Part shown: piece after piece, positions 8,798-18,706 of the stretch
Numbering within the stretch: position 1 is the stretch's first letter
Layout of the letters: each line of letters starts with the position of its first letter
Origin: [Leptolyngbya] sp. JSC-1
GTDB taxonomy: Bacteria; Cyanobacteriota; Cyanobacteriia; Elainellales; Elainellaceae
Direction of reading: 5' to 3'
Length of the DNA stretch: 64,000 nt
Assembly: GCA_000733415.1 (NCBI GenBank)
Contig: KL662192.1
Location: forward strand, 817,569 to 881,568
Made by a program: the position numbers and the translations under genes
The notes under the pieces: generated by a model
Seen by the model: only the letters and a program-made list of their open reading frames with translations
What the model was told of the DNA's origin: nothing
Databases searched by the model: none

Positions 8798-9442
8798 TTA
8801 CTTCTGAGTTTTGACCCAAGCTCGCACGGCACGCCGCAATGCTAACCGGCCCTGACTGCGATAGGTCTCAAGCAGGCGAGGCAACTCACGAATTGCCAAT
8901 GCAGGAAACACCTGGCTTCGTTCAACCTCAACGTAGTGCGTTTGCTGAAGCCGATATATCCTCAGCGCTCCGCTGTCGTAACACCAGAGTTCGGGCACAC
9001 CCAGCCGAGCATAGATGGGAAAGCGCTCTAGCGATTTGCTGGTCATGTCGATTTCGAGCGCTAGATCGGGGGGTGGATCATGGTCTAGATCAATGTCGAG
9101 CTTGCCGCGAATGCGAGCTTCATTTTGAAAGTAGAAACAATTGTCTGCCTCTAATCCGGCTTGCTTGGCTCGCTGCCGCCAAGTAGTAGATCCATGGCTT
9201 TCGTAGTCAAGATTCAGTTCTTCCGCAATATCTTTGACTGCATCGCTGATTGTTTCTTTGAAATACTCATGTTCGGGCAGTGGCGTCATTAGCTCTAACC
9301 AACCATTGTCGTAGGCAATCCGAATACTGCGCTGCTCCTCCAGTTCCGCCAGAATTGCTTCAAACTCAGACCAGCTCACATCGTGGAGCAGCAATGACTG
9401 TCCCGGCAGGATCTCGAATTGTCGGAGCTGAATCGCTACCAT
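8798..9442 (-). CDS. Uma2-family (DUF820) endonuclease-fold protein
   Basis: This is a 214-residue protein with the DUF820/Uma2 pattern: the opening block AYDNGWLELMTPLPEHEYFK, then PDLALEIDMTSKS (the D...ExD/K core of a PD-(D/E)XK fold) and GVPELWCYD. The family is strongly expanded in cyanobacteria and is thought to be nuclease-like. The cellular role is not established. It is a single gene 90 bp downstream of osmC in the opposite transcription order, with no obvious partner. Confidence 0.9.
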   Translation of the reverse strand: MVAIQLRQFEILPGQSLLLHDVSWSEFEAILAELEEQRSIRIAYDNGWLELMTPLPEHEYFKETISDAVKDIAEELNLDYESHGSTTWRQRAKQAGLEADNCFYFQNEARIRGKLDIDLDHDPPPDLALEIDMTSKSLERFPIYARLGVPELWCYDSGALRIYRLQQTHYVEVERSQVFPALAIRELPRLLETYRSQGRLALRRAVRAWVKTQK

Positions 9443-9554
9443 TGGCTACACCTATGGCCACATCTAGAGTTCACCTCACCGTAGAGTATGCTGGAATCGA
9501 CGGTGATAGATTTTATAATAGCCCTTCCTGCTTGAACCTTCGTGAGTTCAAGAG

Positions 9555-11996
9555 TTAACTGCGATATTCGACCGAATGGAATTCTGGCAATGGCTGATTT
9601 TGCTGGTATTCCTCCAGGGTAAAGGTGTCTACCTGAATGGCATCATTGCGCACGAGTTCGGCTTCGCGCACGAGGTTGGCGTCATCTAGGGTGATCACAT
9701 CGGCAGCCACAGCAGCATCGAGTAGCGTTTCTGGTTTGGCCTGCGGCAGGTGGCCGGCCCGACTGGCGGTTTTGATCGCTTTCAAAATATCTTCTGCGGC
9801 CACGCTGAGGCGAAAGGCTTGTTCTAGTCGTCCTAGAGCTTCGTCTGGATGGCTAGGTAGATAGATATGGGAGGTGAGATGGTCGCGAATGTGATCCGGA
9901 ATTTGCAGGGCATGGGCGAGTTGATGGCCGAGGGCATCGCTGGGTGAACTACCAATCGGATTGAAGCGCCACCAGGCACTGACCGGACCTCGGAACAGGG
10001 TACCCAAAACCGGAACGGGAAAATTGGCGAAAATCCCCTCAAAGCCCTGCTGAATTTGGGCAAAGCTGTACTGCATCGCCCAGTCCACTAGGGGCAAATC
10101 GTCGGGATTGCGTCCTTCTGCCTCAAATCGCCGTAGGGTAGCCGTACCCAGATACAGCCAGGACAAAACATCAGCAAAACGACCCGTCAGGGTTTCTCTG
10201 CGCTTCAGGCTGCCGCCTAACCCGATCAGCGCCAGATCGGTGAGGCTGGCAAAGGTGGCAGAGGCCCAAGCCAGTTTGCGGTAATATTTGGCCGTGGGTC
10301 CCGACACCGGAGAACGAGCAATCATACCTTGCGATAAATGGAGCAAAACGGCGCGAAAACTATTGCGAACAAATAAGCCGATGTGTTGCCAGAGAGCTTG
10401 ATCAAAGGCGATGACATCTCCGGTTTGTAGAGCGGTGACTTCTTGGTAGACATAGGGATGACAGCGAATTGCTCCCTGACCAAAGATCATCATGGTGCGG
10501 GTGAGGATATTTGCGCCTTCTACGGTGATCGGAATTGGAGTGGCGGTGTAGATATTCGCCAACAGGTTTCTGGGTCCGCGACAAATGCCGGAACCACCCA
10601 GAATGTCCATGCCGTCATTGATCAGGCGACGCGACAGTTCGGTGAATTGATACTTGGCAATCGCAGACACCACCGCAGGCCGTTCCCCTTGATCGACGGC
10701 GGCACAGGTGTAGAGGCGGGCAGCTTCCATCAGGTAGGTGAATCCGGCAATCCGGGCTAAAGGTTCCTCGATGCCTTCAAACCGGCCAATCGAGAGGCCG
10801 AACTGGCGGCGCACCGTGGCATAGGCACTCGTCACGCGCGTTACCAGCTTAGCGATGCCGGTGCAGGTAGCCGGAAAACTAATGCCGCGACCGGCAGCTA
10901 AGGTTTGCATCAGCATCTTCCAGCCCTGACCCGCCTGCTCTACCCCACCAATAATCTGCTCGACCGGCACTACCACATTCTCACCTGCGATTGGCGAATT
11001 GTAGAATGGAACGCCCATTGGGTCATGCCGTCGCCCCAGGATGACTCCCGGTGTATCTGCCGGCACCAGCACGCAGGTAATGCCGACCTGTTCGCCTTTG
11101 CCGAGTAGATTCTCCGGATCCCGCAGTTTGCAGGCCAGCCCGATCAGCGTGGCGATCGCTCCCAACGTAATGTAGCGTTTGCGGAAGTTGAGACGCAGAT
11201 ACAGCCTGCCATCCTCACCGCGAAAGACAATGCCCTCGGACGTGATACTGGCCGCATCCGATCCGGCTTGGGGTTCAGTGAGGGCAAAACAGGGAATCTC
11301 GTCGCCTCTGGCCAAACGCGGCAAATAATAGTTCTTCTGGGCCGCAGTGCCGTAATTCAGCAGCAGCTTCGCTGGACCCAGGGAATTCGTCACTCCCACC
11401 GTGGCCGTGTGAATAAACGAGCGCGACGCCAGCTTCACCATCACCGTGCTATAGGCCAGATTAGAAAACCCCAGTCCGCCGTATTCGGTGGGAATCATCA
11501 TGCCAAAGAAGCACTCTTGCTTCAGGTACTGCCACACCTGCGGCGGCAAATCCTTGCGGCGATAGATTTCCCAATCCGTTGCCATGCGGCAGACCTGCTC
11601 GACCGGCCCATCCAAAAATGCTTGAATCTCCGGCGTGAGCTGTGGATAGGGCTGTTCAGCCAGGCGACTGAGGTTAGGCGCACCGGAGAAAAACTCGCCC
11701 TCAACCCAAACCGTTCCGGCTTCAATCGCCGCCTTTTCCGTCTCTGAGATCTTAGGCAAAACATTGAATCTCTGAATCGCTCGCATGATTGGAGCTGTAA
11801 TCAAAGAGCGACGCACAAGAGATAAATTTAGAATCACGGCTATGACGCCAAACAGCCCCCAGATCCACAATGGTGCGTTAAACGTAAACAGCACAGCTGC
11901 CAGATAAATTGTCCACAGCCATAGGGGAACGCCCAGGTAGCCGAGCAGTAAAACCAGAATCAGAAAACTAGGGATGCTAATGATTGGTTGGAGCAT
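9555..11996 (-). CDS. fadE: Acyl-CoA dehydrogenase, long FadE type
   Basis: This is an 813-residue protein, close to the length of E. coli FadE. The N-terminus has two hydrophobic segments (residues about 5-70), then PKISETEKAAIEAGTVWVEG, a block characteristic of FadE. A dehydrogenase core follows with ALTEPQAGSDAAS for flavin binding and GGSGICRGPRNLLA near the active site. It carries out the first, FAD-dependent step of beta-oxidation, probably membrane-associated. It is the last gene of the fad operon, 54 bp after fadA. A small hairpin (CTTGAAC/GTTCAAG, 9531-9552) lies just past the stop codon but lacks a T-run. Confidence 0.93.
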   Translation of the reverse strand: MLQPIISIPSFLILVLLLGYLGVPLWLWTIYLAAVLFTFNAPLWIWGLFGVIAVILNLSLVRRSLITAPIMRAIQRFNVLPKISETEKAAIEAGTVWVEGEFFSGAPNLSRLAEQPYPQLTPEIQAFLDGPVEQVCRMATDWEIYRRKDLPPQVWQYLKQECFFGMMIPTEYGGLGFSNLAYSTVMVKLASRSFIHTATVGVTNSLGPAKLLLNYGTAAQKNYYLPRLARGDEIPCFALTEPQAGSDAASITSEGIVFRGEDGRLYLRLNFRKRYITLGAIATLIGLACKLRDPENLLGKGEQVGITCVLVPADTPGVILGRRHDPMGVPFYNSPIAGENVVVPVEQIIGGVEQAGQGWKMLMQTLAAGRGISFPATCTGIAKLVTRVTSAYATVRRQFGLSIGRFEGIEEPLARIAGFTYLMEAARLYTCAAVDQGERPAVVSAIAKYQFTELSRRLINDGMDILGGSGICRGPRNLLANIYTATPIPITVEGANILTRTMMIFGQGAIRCHPYVYQEVTALQTGDVIAFDQALWQHIGLFVRNSFRAVLLHLSQGMIARSPVSGPTAKYYRKLAWASATFASLTDLALIGLGGSLKRRETLTGRFADVLSWLYLGTATLRRFEAEGRNPDDLPLVDWAMQYSFAQIQQGFEGIFANFPVPVLGTLFRGPVSAWWRFNPIGSSPSDALGHQLAHALQIPDHIRDHLTSHIYLPSHPDEALGRLEQAFRLSVAAEDILKAIKTASRAGHLPQAKPETLLDAAVAADVITLDDANLVREAELVRNDAIQVDTFTLEEYQQNQPLPEFHSVEYRS

Positions 11997-12050
11997 GGGG
12001 TTTCTCCGATTGTTGATTGAGGAGTAGGGGAAAGATAGGGGAGATGGGCC

Positions 12051-13232
12051 TCACATCATCAAATTCTCAAACACCCCCGCCGCTCCCATACCGCCACCAA
12101 CGCACATGGTTACTAGACCGTATCGCACATGGCGGCGTTTCATTTCGTGCAGGATTGTAGCCGTTAGTTTGGCTCCGGTCATACCCAGAGGATGTCCGAG
12201 GGCAATTGCACCGCCGTTCACATTGATAATCTCTTCATTTAGATTCAGTTTGCGGATCACGGCGAGGCTTTGGGCCGCGAAGGCTTCGTTCAGCTCGATC
12301 AAACCGATATCATCCAGCGTTAAACCCACCTGCTGCAACACTTTCGGAACAGCCGCGACTGGACCAATACCCATGATTTCGGGTGGCACGCCGGCGGTGG
12401 CAAATCCCAGCAGCCGACCCATTGGTTTTACGCCCAATTGGTTCACCATGTGCTCGCTCATCACCACCGTTGCTGCTGCTCCATCCGACATCTGGGAGGC
12501 GTTTCCCGCCGTTACCGTTCCCTGGGCATGGAACACTGCCGGTAGTTTGGCTAAGGCCGCTAGGCTGGTGTCGGGGCGTGGTCCTTCGTCAGTTTGAAAC
12601 AGGATTTCTTGAGTTTCCAGGTGATCATCGCTGTAGACGGTTTCGCGTACCTGAAGCGGCACAATTTCCTCGTCGAATTTGCCAGCCTGAATCGCGGCTA
12701 GGGCGCGTTGGTGCGAGCGCAGGGCAAAGGCATCCTGATCCTCACGGGAAATCTGGTGCTGTTGGGCTACATTTTCGGCGGTCAAGCCCATCGTGCAGTA
12801 GGCTTGCGGTGCTGCCTCGATCAGGTCCGGATTGGGAGCAAGGGTGTGTCCTCCCATCGGAATCAAACTCATTGACTCGGCTCCTCCGGCCACCATCACC
12901 TCCGCCTGTCCGGTCATAACGGCCTGGGTTGCCATCGCAATCGTTTGCAGTCCAGAGGCACAGAATCGGTTCACGGTACAGCCCGCTACCGAATCGGGTA
13001 ATCCAGCCCGCTGGGCCACAATCCGCCCCAGATTAAAGCCCTGCTCCGCCTCCGGAAAGGCACAGCCCAAAATCACATCATCGATTTGCTCTGGCTCCAG
13101 TTCTTTAACACGCTCGATCGCCGCTTTTACAGCAACGGCCCCCATGTCATCAGGCCGCATCGTGTGAAGCGTACCGCGAGGAGCCTTACCCACTGCAGTA
13201 CGGACACTACTAACAATATATGCGTCTTTCAT
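12051..13232 (-). CDS. fadA: Acetyl-CoA C-acyltransferase (thiolase)
   Basis: This is a 393-residue thiolase. The catalytic triad is visible: Cys91 in NRFCASGLQT, His347 in GGAIALGHPLG and Cys377 in VTMCVGGGMGAA. It cleaves 3-ketoacyl-CoA with CoA to give acetyl-CoA and a shortened acyl-CoA. It sits between fadB (87 bp upstream) and fadE (54 bp downstream). The fadB-fadA gap is a pyrimidine-rich tract containing repeats of CCCATCT. The same enzyme could also act on acetoacetyl-CoA produced by the tyrosine-degradation genes in this window. Confidence 0.94.
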   Translation of the reverse strand: MKDAYIVSSVRTAVGKAPRGTLHTMRPDDMGAVAVKAAIERVKELEPEQIDDVILGCAFPEAEQGFNLGRIVAQRAGLPDSVAGCTVNRFCASGLQTIAMATQAVMTGQAEVMVAGGAESMSLIPMGGHTLAPNPDLIEAAPQAYCTMGLTAENVAQQHQISREDQDAFALRSHQRALAAIQAGKFDEEIVPLQVRETVYSDDHLETQEILFQTDEGPRPDTSLAALAKLPAVFHAQGTVTAGNASQMSDGAAATVVMSEHMVNQLGVKPMGRLLGFATAGVPPEIMGIGPVAAVPKVLQQVGLTLDDIGLIELNEAFAAQSLAVIRKLNLNEEIINVNGGAIALGHPLGMTGAKLTATILHEMKRRHVRYGLVTMCVGGGMGAAGVFENLMM

Positions 13233-13318
13233 AATTTCATTTCCCTATGTTCATCATATTGTCTTTCTTCCCATCTCCCCCACTCCCATCTTCCCCATCT
13301 TCCCCATCTCCTCCATCT

Positions 13319-15667
13319 CTAATTCCGCAGTGGCTTCTTCGTCTTCAACATATGACCAATCCGGGCCTGCGTTTTCGGCTGGTTCAGCAGCGGCAGGAAG
13401 CGGTCGCGTTCGAGTTGGAGCAGATAGTCTTCTGAGACAAATGCGGTTGTGGTTAGCTCGCCGCCGGTCATGACGTAGGCTAATTGATTCGCTAAATAGC
13501 GGTCGTATTCGCTGGCAAAACCGCCCTGCTGGAAGATGTAGGCCGCATGTTCTAAAACGGCTCGCATCGGACGACCCAGAACTAGGATGGCGTTTTGGGC
13601 TGGAGGAGGCTGGTAGCCGAGGCGGTCGAGATGCAGCACTTGCTGTTTGGCAACGTACAGGCGCCGTTCGCCATTCATGACAATCGTTGCCGTGGACGGC
13701 AGGAAGCCGAGGGCTTGCCCTTCGTAGGCGCTGTTCGACACTTTAGCCATGGCAATCGTCTCGAAGGTGGCTTTCAGGTAAGGGCGCACGGCCTCTGGCG
13801 TCTCAAAGCCAGCTCGTTCCACAGCTCGTGCGACGGTGCGCATAATGCCGCCTGCTCCTGGAATCAGGCCGACGCTGAGTTCCACTAAGCCAATGTAGGT
13901 TTCGGCAGCCGCCACCACTTCCGGACAGGCCATCACCAGCTCACAGCCACCTCCTAACACCCGGCCCTGAATTGCAGCCACAATCGGTTTACTGGCATAG
14001 CGCAGGCGTTGCAGAATCGACTGAAACTGCACGATTAGATCGGCAAGCGCATCGAAATGACCGGACTGGGCCATCATGGCAATTTCTGCTAAATTCGCGC
14101 CGCCGGAAAAGTTGGGGCTGTCGTTGCCAATTACCAAGCCTTTGAGCGCATCGTCGGTTTCCAGTCGGTCGAGGACTTCGGCCAATCCCTTGACCACATT
14201 TAAGCTGAGGGTGTTGCCTTTGGAGCGAAACTCGTACAGCGCCACCCCGTCGCCCAAGTCCAACAGCGCTGCTTCTGGATTTTCCCAGAGGATGCAGTCT
14301 GGATTGGCTTTCAAGTCGGCTAGGGATAGTTCATCCGCAGGGGTTTCTACCCGCACGTACTGGTACTTTGGCTCATAGGCATAGTGATTCCAGTAGAAGC
14401 TTTCGGTGTTGTTGCGGTGCATTTTCTCGACCCAACCGGGGATTGGGATACCGGCGGCTTTCATATCGGCGCAGACGGTGTCAAATCCCAGTACATCCCA
14501 GATCTGGAATGGTCCCAGTTCCCAGCCAAAACCCCAACGCATGGCCCGGTCAATATCGATCGGATGATCGGCGATTTCGGGAATCCGGTGTGCGCTGTAG
14601 GCCAAAATGGCCAGCATGGTTTGGCGGAAGAAGGTTCCGGCTCGGCCCGAATCACGGTAGAGTGCCCGCAGACGTTCGGCTAGGGGCAGTTTCTCGATGG
14701 CCTGAATCGACTGAATATCGAAATTCAGCGGTTTGGCTGGCTCATAAGTCAGCGTCTCCCGGTTCAAGGAGAGAATTTCACCCTTTTGCTTTTTGTAAAA
14801 TCCCTGGCCGGTTTTAGCGCCGAGCGTGCCGGTGGCCACCAGTTTGCGCAGTACTTCCGGTACCCGAAAGGTCTCGCGGCTCTCATCGTCTGGAATGGCG
14901 GGGTAGAGATTTTCAGCCACGTACAGTAGAGTATCGAGTCCGACTAAATCCGCCGTGCGGAAGGTGGCCGATTTGGGGCGTCCGATCAGAGTGCCGGTGA
15001 GGGCGTCAATTTCTTCGATCGTGTATCCTTGATCGATCCAGGCTTGTAAACCCAGCATGGTGACATACATGCCGATCCGGTTGCCAATAAAATTCGGCGT
15101 GTCTTTGGCGATGACGATGCCCTTACCGAGATGGAGCCGCCCGAACCCCTGCATCCGCTGCAAAACTGCTGGATCGGTGTCGGGAGTGGGAATCAGCTCC
15201 AGCAATTTCAAATAGCGAGGCGGATTGAAGAAGTGAGTGCCGAGGAATCGCCGCCGGAAGGAGTCAGAGCGGCCTTGGGCGATCGCCTGAATCGGTAAAC
15301 CGCTGGTGTTGGTGGAAATAATCGTCTGTTCGCTAACGGTGGCTTCTAGCCGCTGCATCAACTGCTGTTTCACGTCCAGATTTTCCACTACCGCTTCGAT
15401 CACCCAATCCACATTGGCGATGCGGTCAAAATGCTGCTCGAAATTGCCCAGCCTGGCCCGATGTGCGGTTTTCTCGGTAAAGAAAATCGGAGGCGACTGT
15501 TTAAGGGCTTTCTTAAACGCTGCTTCGACTAGGTCATTTTTAGAGGCAGAAGCAGCCGGTAGATCGAGTAGTTCGACCATCAGACCGGCGTTGGCAAGGT
15601 GGGCCGCGATTTGGGTTCCCATCACGCCTGCCCCCAGCACAGCAGCAGTTCGGAATGGCTTAAACAT
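13319..15667 (-). CDS. fadB: 3-hydroxyacyl-CoA dehydrogenase/enoyl-CoA hydratase, FadN-like order
   Basis: This is a 782-residue two-enzyme protein. The N-terminal NAD-binding domain starts at once (AAVLGAGVMGTQIAAHLANAG) and includes ISTNTSGLPI and GTHFFNPPRYLKLLELI. The hydratase/isomerase domain lies at the C-terminus (GNDSPNFSGGANL, then QGRVLGGGCEL and GLIPGAGG). This dehydrogenase-first order matches Bacillus FadN rather than E. coli FadB, which has the hydratase first. ATG 15667, preceded by AAGAGG, is chosen over the TTG at 15697 that overlaps the fadD stop. It performs the second and third steps of beta-oxidation. Confidence 0.92.
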   Translation of the reverse strand: MFKPFRTAAVLGAGVMGTQIAAHLANAGLMVELLDLPAASASKNDLVEAAFKKALKQSPPIFFTEKTAHRARLGNFEQHFDRIANVDWVIEAVVENLDVKQQLMQRLEATVSEQTIISTNTSGLPIQAIAQGRSDSFRRRFLGTHFFNPPRYLKLLELIPTPDTDPAVLQRMQGFGRLHLGKGIVIAKDTPNFIGNRIGMYVTMLGLQAWIDQGYTIEEIDALTGTLIGRPKSATFRTADLVGLDTLLYVAENLYPAIPDDESRETFRVPEVLRKLVATGTLGAKTGQGFYKKQKGEILSLNRETLTYEPAKPLNFDIQSIQAIEKLPLAERLRALYRDSGRAGTFFRQTMLAILAYSAHRIPEIADHPIDIDRAMRWGFGWELGPFQIWDVLGFDTVCADMKAAGIPIPGWVEKMHRNNTESFYWNHYAYEPKYQYVRVETPADELSLADLKANPDCILWENPEAALLDLGDGVALYEFRSKGNTLSLNVVKGLAEVLDRLETDDALKGLVIGNDSPNFSGGANLAEIAMMAQSGHFDALADLIVQFQSILQRLRYASKPIVAAIQGRVLGGGCELVMACPEVVAAAETYIGLVELSVGLIPGAGGIMRTVARAVERAGFETPEAVRPYLKATFETIAMAKVSNSAYEGQALGFLPSTATIVMNGERRLYVAKQQVLHLDRLGYQPPPAQNAILVLGRPMRAVLEHAAYIFQQGGFASEYDRYLANQLAYVMTGGELTTTAFVSEDYLLQLERDRFLPLLNQPKTQARIGHMLKTKKPLRN

Positions 15668-15693
15668 GATGCTAAAAACCTCTTGTTGAAACG

Positions 15694-17979
15694 TCAAAAG
15701 ATGGTGGTTAACTTGGCAATTCGGCTCGGCAGATCAGGCAGATTGATTCCAGTCCCTAATAGGAAGGGCACAACCGAGCGGAGGGTCGTCAGGCGGGGGT
15801 TCAGCGACTGAGCTACCACTGGACAGGGCGTCACCGGAATTGTGGGACAGAGCGCTTCGATTGGTTCATCAACTGGTTCATGAACTGGTTTGTTCACTGG
15901 TTCATCAACTGGAGATTGCTTCGGTTTGAAAAATCCTCTGTGTTTTCTCTTCGAGCTGGTGAGTTTGATGGTTCGCGTTGTGTTTTCGGCGAATAGGGCG
16001 GTGATTTCATCAGCTAATGCTTGCAGCGTTTGAGACCGATTGGTCGTTAAAGAGCTTGTTAAAGAGCCTGCTTCAACTGCCGCAGAGATGACCGTGGCAG
16101 GAATCAGGCGGAATCGCTTCACCGTCGCCCAATAGGGCAGGTGACAGTTGGCCATATTCACGACTGCCTGATACAGAGCCAGCACGCAGGGATGCTTCAG
16201 CAGTTCCTCCGCAGGCAGATTCAGCCCCACCTCTAGGGCATAGCTGTGTAACGCCTCCAGATTGGGAACCAGCAGAGCCGCGCAGAACTTTTGATCGGCC
16301 CCGACGATAATGGCTTCGGTGACAAAGGGCGATTGGTTCAACCGTTGTTCGATCGGCTGGGGTGCGATGTATTTGCCAGTCGAGAGTTTGAACAGCGTTT
16401 TTTTCAGCCCGGTGAGTTGCAGGAACCTTTCCGTAGTAAATTGGCCCAGATCGCCAGTGTGCAGCCAGCCTTCCGGATCAATCGCTGCCTGAGTTGCTGC
16501 CGGATTTTTGTAATAGCCCGGTGTGACATAGGGGCCGCGGATCAAAATTTCGCCATCATCCGCGATCTTGACTTCCGCGCCCGGAATCGGAGTGCCGACC
16601 GTACCCGCCCGATTCAGTGCACCCCGATTGCAGCAGACGACTGCACTGGCCTGTGTCAAACCATAGCCGTTCATGATCGGCAGACCGGCAGCGGCAAACT
16701 GATTCGCTAATTCGGTGCGCAGGGTTGCTCCACCACAAATTAGATAGGTAAGCTGCCCGCCAAACAGTGCCCGCCATTTGGCAAACACCAGCCAGTCGGC
16801 GAGCCTGAGCTGAAGGGCATACACTCCTCGCGGGGAATTGCCCAGTTCGTACTGCCGAGCCAACGCCAAGGCCCAGCGCAACAGTACCTGCTCTAGAACA
16901 GACCCAGATTTCTGGCTGGTTTCCAGAATCTTGCTATAAATTTTCTCCAGCAATAGCGGCACTGTTACGAGGATGGTCGGATGTACCTGCTGGAGATGCT
17001 TCATTACATGATTCGGATTAGAGAAATAGATGCTGTATCCCTGACTGATGTAACCGTAAAGTAGGGTACGGGCGAGAACATGATTCAACGGCAGAAAGGA
17101 AAGTACGACTTCTGCACCGCGCCTCAAACCAGGAATCACGGCAAACGAGGTGAGGGCATTGGCCGATAGATTTTCGTGGGTCAACATGACTCCCTGGGGC
17201 TGGCCATGTTCATCGGGGATGTAAACGATCGTCGCCAAATCAGATGGTTGCAAGTTGGCATACAACTGCTGAAGTTGCGATTGACTTTCTGGCCCTACCT
17301 CCTGACCTTTAGTTTGAATGGCGGCTAGTGAATAAACCGGCAGATGGCAAGGAAAGGAACCAGCCGGGTGATTGGCAACCGGATGCAGCAGCATCGGCAC
17401 ATCGAGACAGGCAGCTTCAGGAATTGGCTCAGCCTTGCTCTGGGCCGACTCTGAGGTGGATGCGGTCGCTGGGGTCCAGTGTTCCGGGACTGTAGCTATG
17501 ATGATCTGCTGCAATGCGGTGTTTTCCAGGTAAGGCGCAATCTGGGTCAACAAATCCAAATTGGAAATGATCAGAACTTTGGCCTCACTGTGCCGCAGCA
17601 CAAAAATAATATGTTCGAGGGTTTGGGTTAGATCAATTGGTACATCTACCAAGTTGGCTAGCAGGCAGCCTAGATCGGCGATGCAGAAGTGAATATCGCT
17701 GTGCATCAGTAAGGCAACCCGATCGCCCTGCTTTAACCCCAACTCCACTAATCCCAGCGCCAGAGATTCAACCGCCGTTCGGAATGCCTGATTGGATAGC
17801 GGTTGCCATCCGGCTTCCGTCCATTGGTTGAAGGCATGGGCATTGGGCGTATCAACGCAGGCATCATTTAGAAGTGAAGGTAGGGTATATCCTCGGACCA
17901 CTTCCTCTGATGCGCCTTGTAATGCGCCTTGTGATCTGGCTTCTGGTGCAGCTTGTTGACTCGTCTTAGTGCATACCAT
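15694..17979 (-). CDS. fadD: Long-chain acyl-CoA synthetase (AMP-forming)
   Basis: This is a 761-residue adenylate-forming enzyme. It has the P-loop-like ATIVYIPDEHGQPQGVMLTH motif, NGYGLTQASAV, WLHTGDLG and a C-terminal LKKTLFKLSTGKYIAP block with the catalytic Lys. It resembles the long-chain acyl-CoA ligase (AAS/FadD15-like) branch. The first P-loop has DEHGQ where SGTTG is usual, a divergence worth noting. After the catalytic core, residues about 690-710 form a repeat of Pro-Val-(His/Asp/Asn)-Glu units. It is the first gene of the fad operon and activates fatty acids to CoA esters. Confidence 0.88.
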   Translation of the reverse strand: MVCTKTSQQAAPEARSQGALQGASEEVVRGYTLPSLLNDACVDTPNAHAFNQWTEAGWQPLSNQAFRTAVESLALGLVELGLKQGDRVALLMHSDIHFCIADLGCLLANLVDVPIDLTQTLEHIIFVLRHSEAKVLIISNLDLLTQIAPYLENTALQQIIIATVPEHWTPATASTSESAQSKAEPIPEAACLDVPMLLHPVANHPAGSFPCHLPVYSLAAIQTKGQEVGPESQSQLQQLYANLQPSDLATIVYIPDEHGQPQGVMLTHENLSANALTSFAVIPGLRRGAEVVLSFLPLNHVLARTLLYGYISQGYSIYFSNPNHVMKHLQQVHPTILVTVPLLLEKIYSKILETSQKSGSVLEQVLLRWALALARQYELGNSPRGVYALQLRLADWLVFAKWRALFGGQLTYLICGGATLRTELANQFAAAGLPIMNGYGLTQASAVVCCNRGALNRAGTVGTPIPGAEVKIADDGEILIRGPYVTPGYYKNPAATQAAIDPEGWLHTGDLGQFTTERFLQLTGLKKTLFKLSTGKYIAPQPIEQRLNQSPFVTEAIIVGADQKFCAALLVPNLEALHSYALEVGLNLPAEELLKHPCVLALYQAVVNMANCHLPYWATVKRFRLIPATVISAAVEAGSLTSSLTTNRSQTLQALADEITALFAENTTRTIKLTSSKRKHRGFFKPKQSPVDEPVNKPVHEPVDEPIEALCPTIPVTPCPVVAQSLNPRLTTLRSVVPFLLGTGINLPDLPSRIAKLTTIF

Positions 17980-18070
17980 TTCTCTTAGAAGAAGAAACCC
18001 TTCTCCAATGCAGTGTTTGATGCATGTTTGATGCAGTGTTTGCTCAATAATTTTTCTGGTGATTGGTCAG

Positions 18071-18114
18071 TAGTTACAGTCTAGTTACAGTCTAGTTACA
18101 GTCTAGTTACAGTT
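18071..18114. promoter_or_regulatory. Four 11-bp direct repeats upstream of the fad operon
   Basis: TAGTTACAGTC is repeated four times head to tail (the last copy ends in TT), 92-135 bp before the fadD start. A period of 11 bp places each copy on nearly the same face of the helix, as in an operator array. The binding protein is unknown. A slippage duplication is the alternative. Confidence 0.5.
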
Positions 18115-18706
18115 TACTCACACAGGACAGACAAGGCCAATGGCGAACCTAATCCAAGGGTTGACAATGCCCACCTGCTACCTGGGTGTGCAACGCATGG
18201 TAACCAGCCCTGAAATTCATCCTCACGCCACAAACTTCGTGAATGATTTGCAAATCATCAATTTTCTGTAGAGCCTTTTTGGAAGTAAAAATGAATCGCA
18301 AATGACACTATCAATGGCACTGACACTGGCACTGGCACTGACACTATTGGCGACATGCTTTTAGTGATATTCTAATGTCATTGCGGTTTTCTGAGCAGAT
18401 AAATGACAAATCACCAGTTTTGAGATGCAACCTGTAAGACGGATGCTGACTTCTGATTCCTGAGTTTTGAATCCAGAATCTCCTTTCAGGTTAGTAGCAA
18501 TTAGTAATAATAGACAAACGCTTTGAGATTTTGGCTCTAATACGCCTAACTCTCTCTAGCTGTTAGTTTTAGTGTAGCGAGTCAATTATAAAAATGTCAG
18601 GCTTTATACATTTCTTGAGAAAATAAGTCTCAAGTGTTAAGTTTTTGAAGCTTTTCTGAGAGTAATTAGGGCAGCCTGCTCGAGACAGTTATTAAAAACA
18701 GTAGCA

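Noticed and set aside
11268..11747. Plus-strand frame of 159 codons inside fadE
   Set aside because: It is antisense to a well-conserved acyl-CoA dehydrogenase core and has no motif of its own.
14368..14817. Plus-strand frame of 149 codons inside fadB
   Set aside because: It is antisense to the dehydrogenase C-terminal domain and Arg/Gly-rich, a typical shadow frame.
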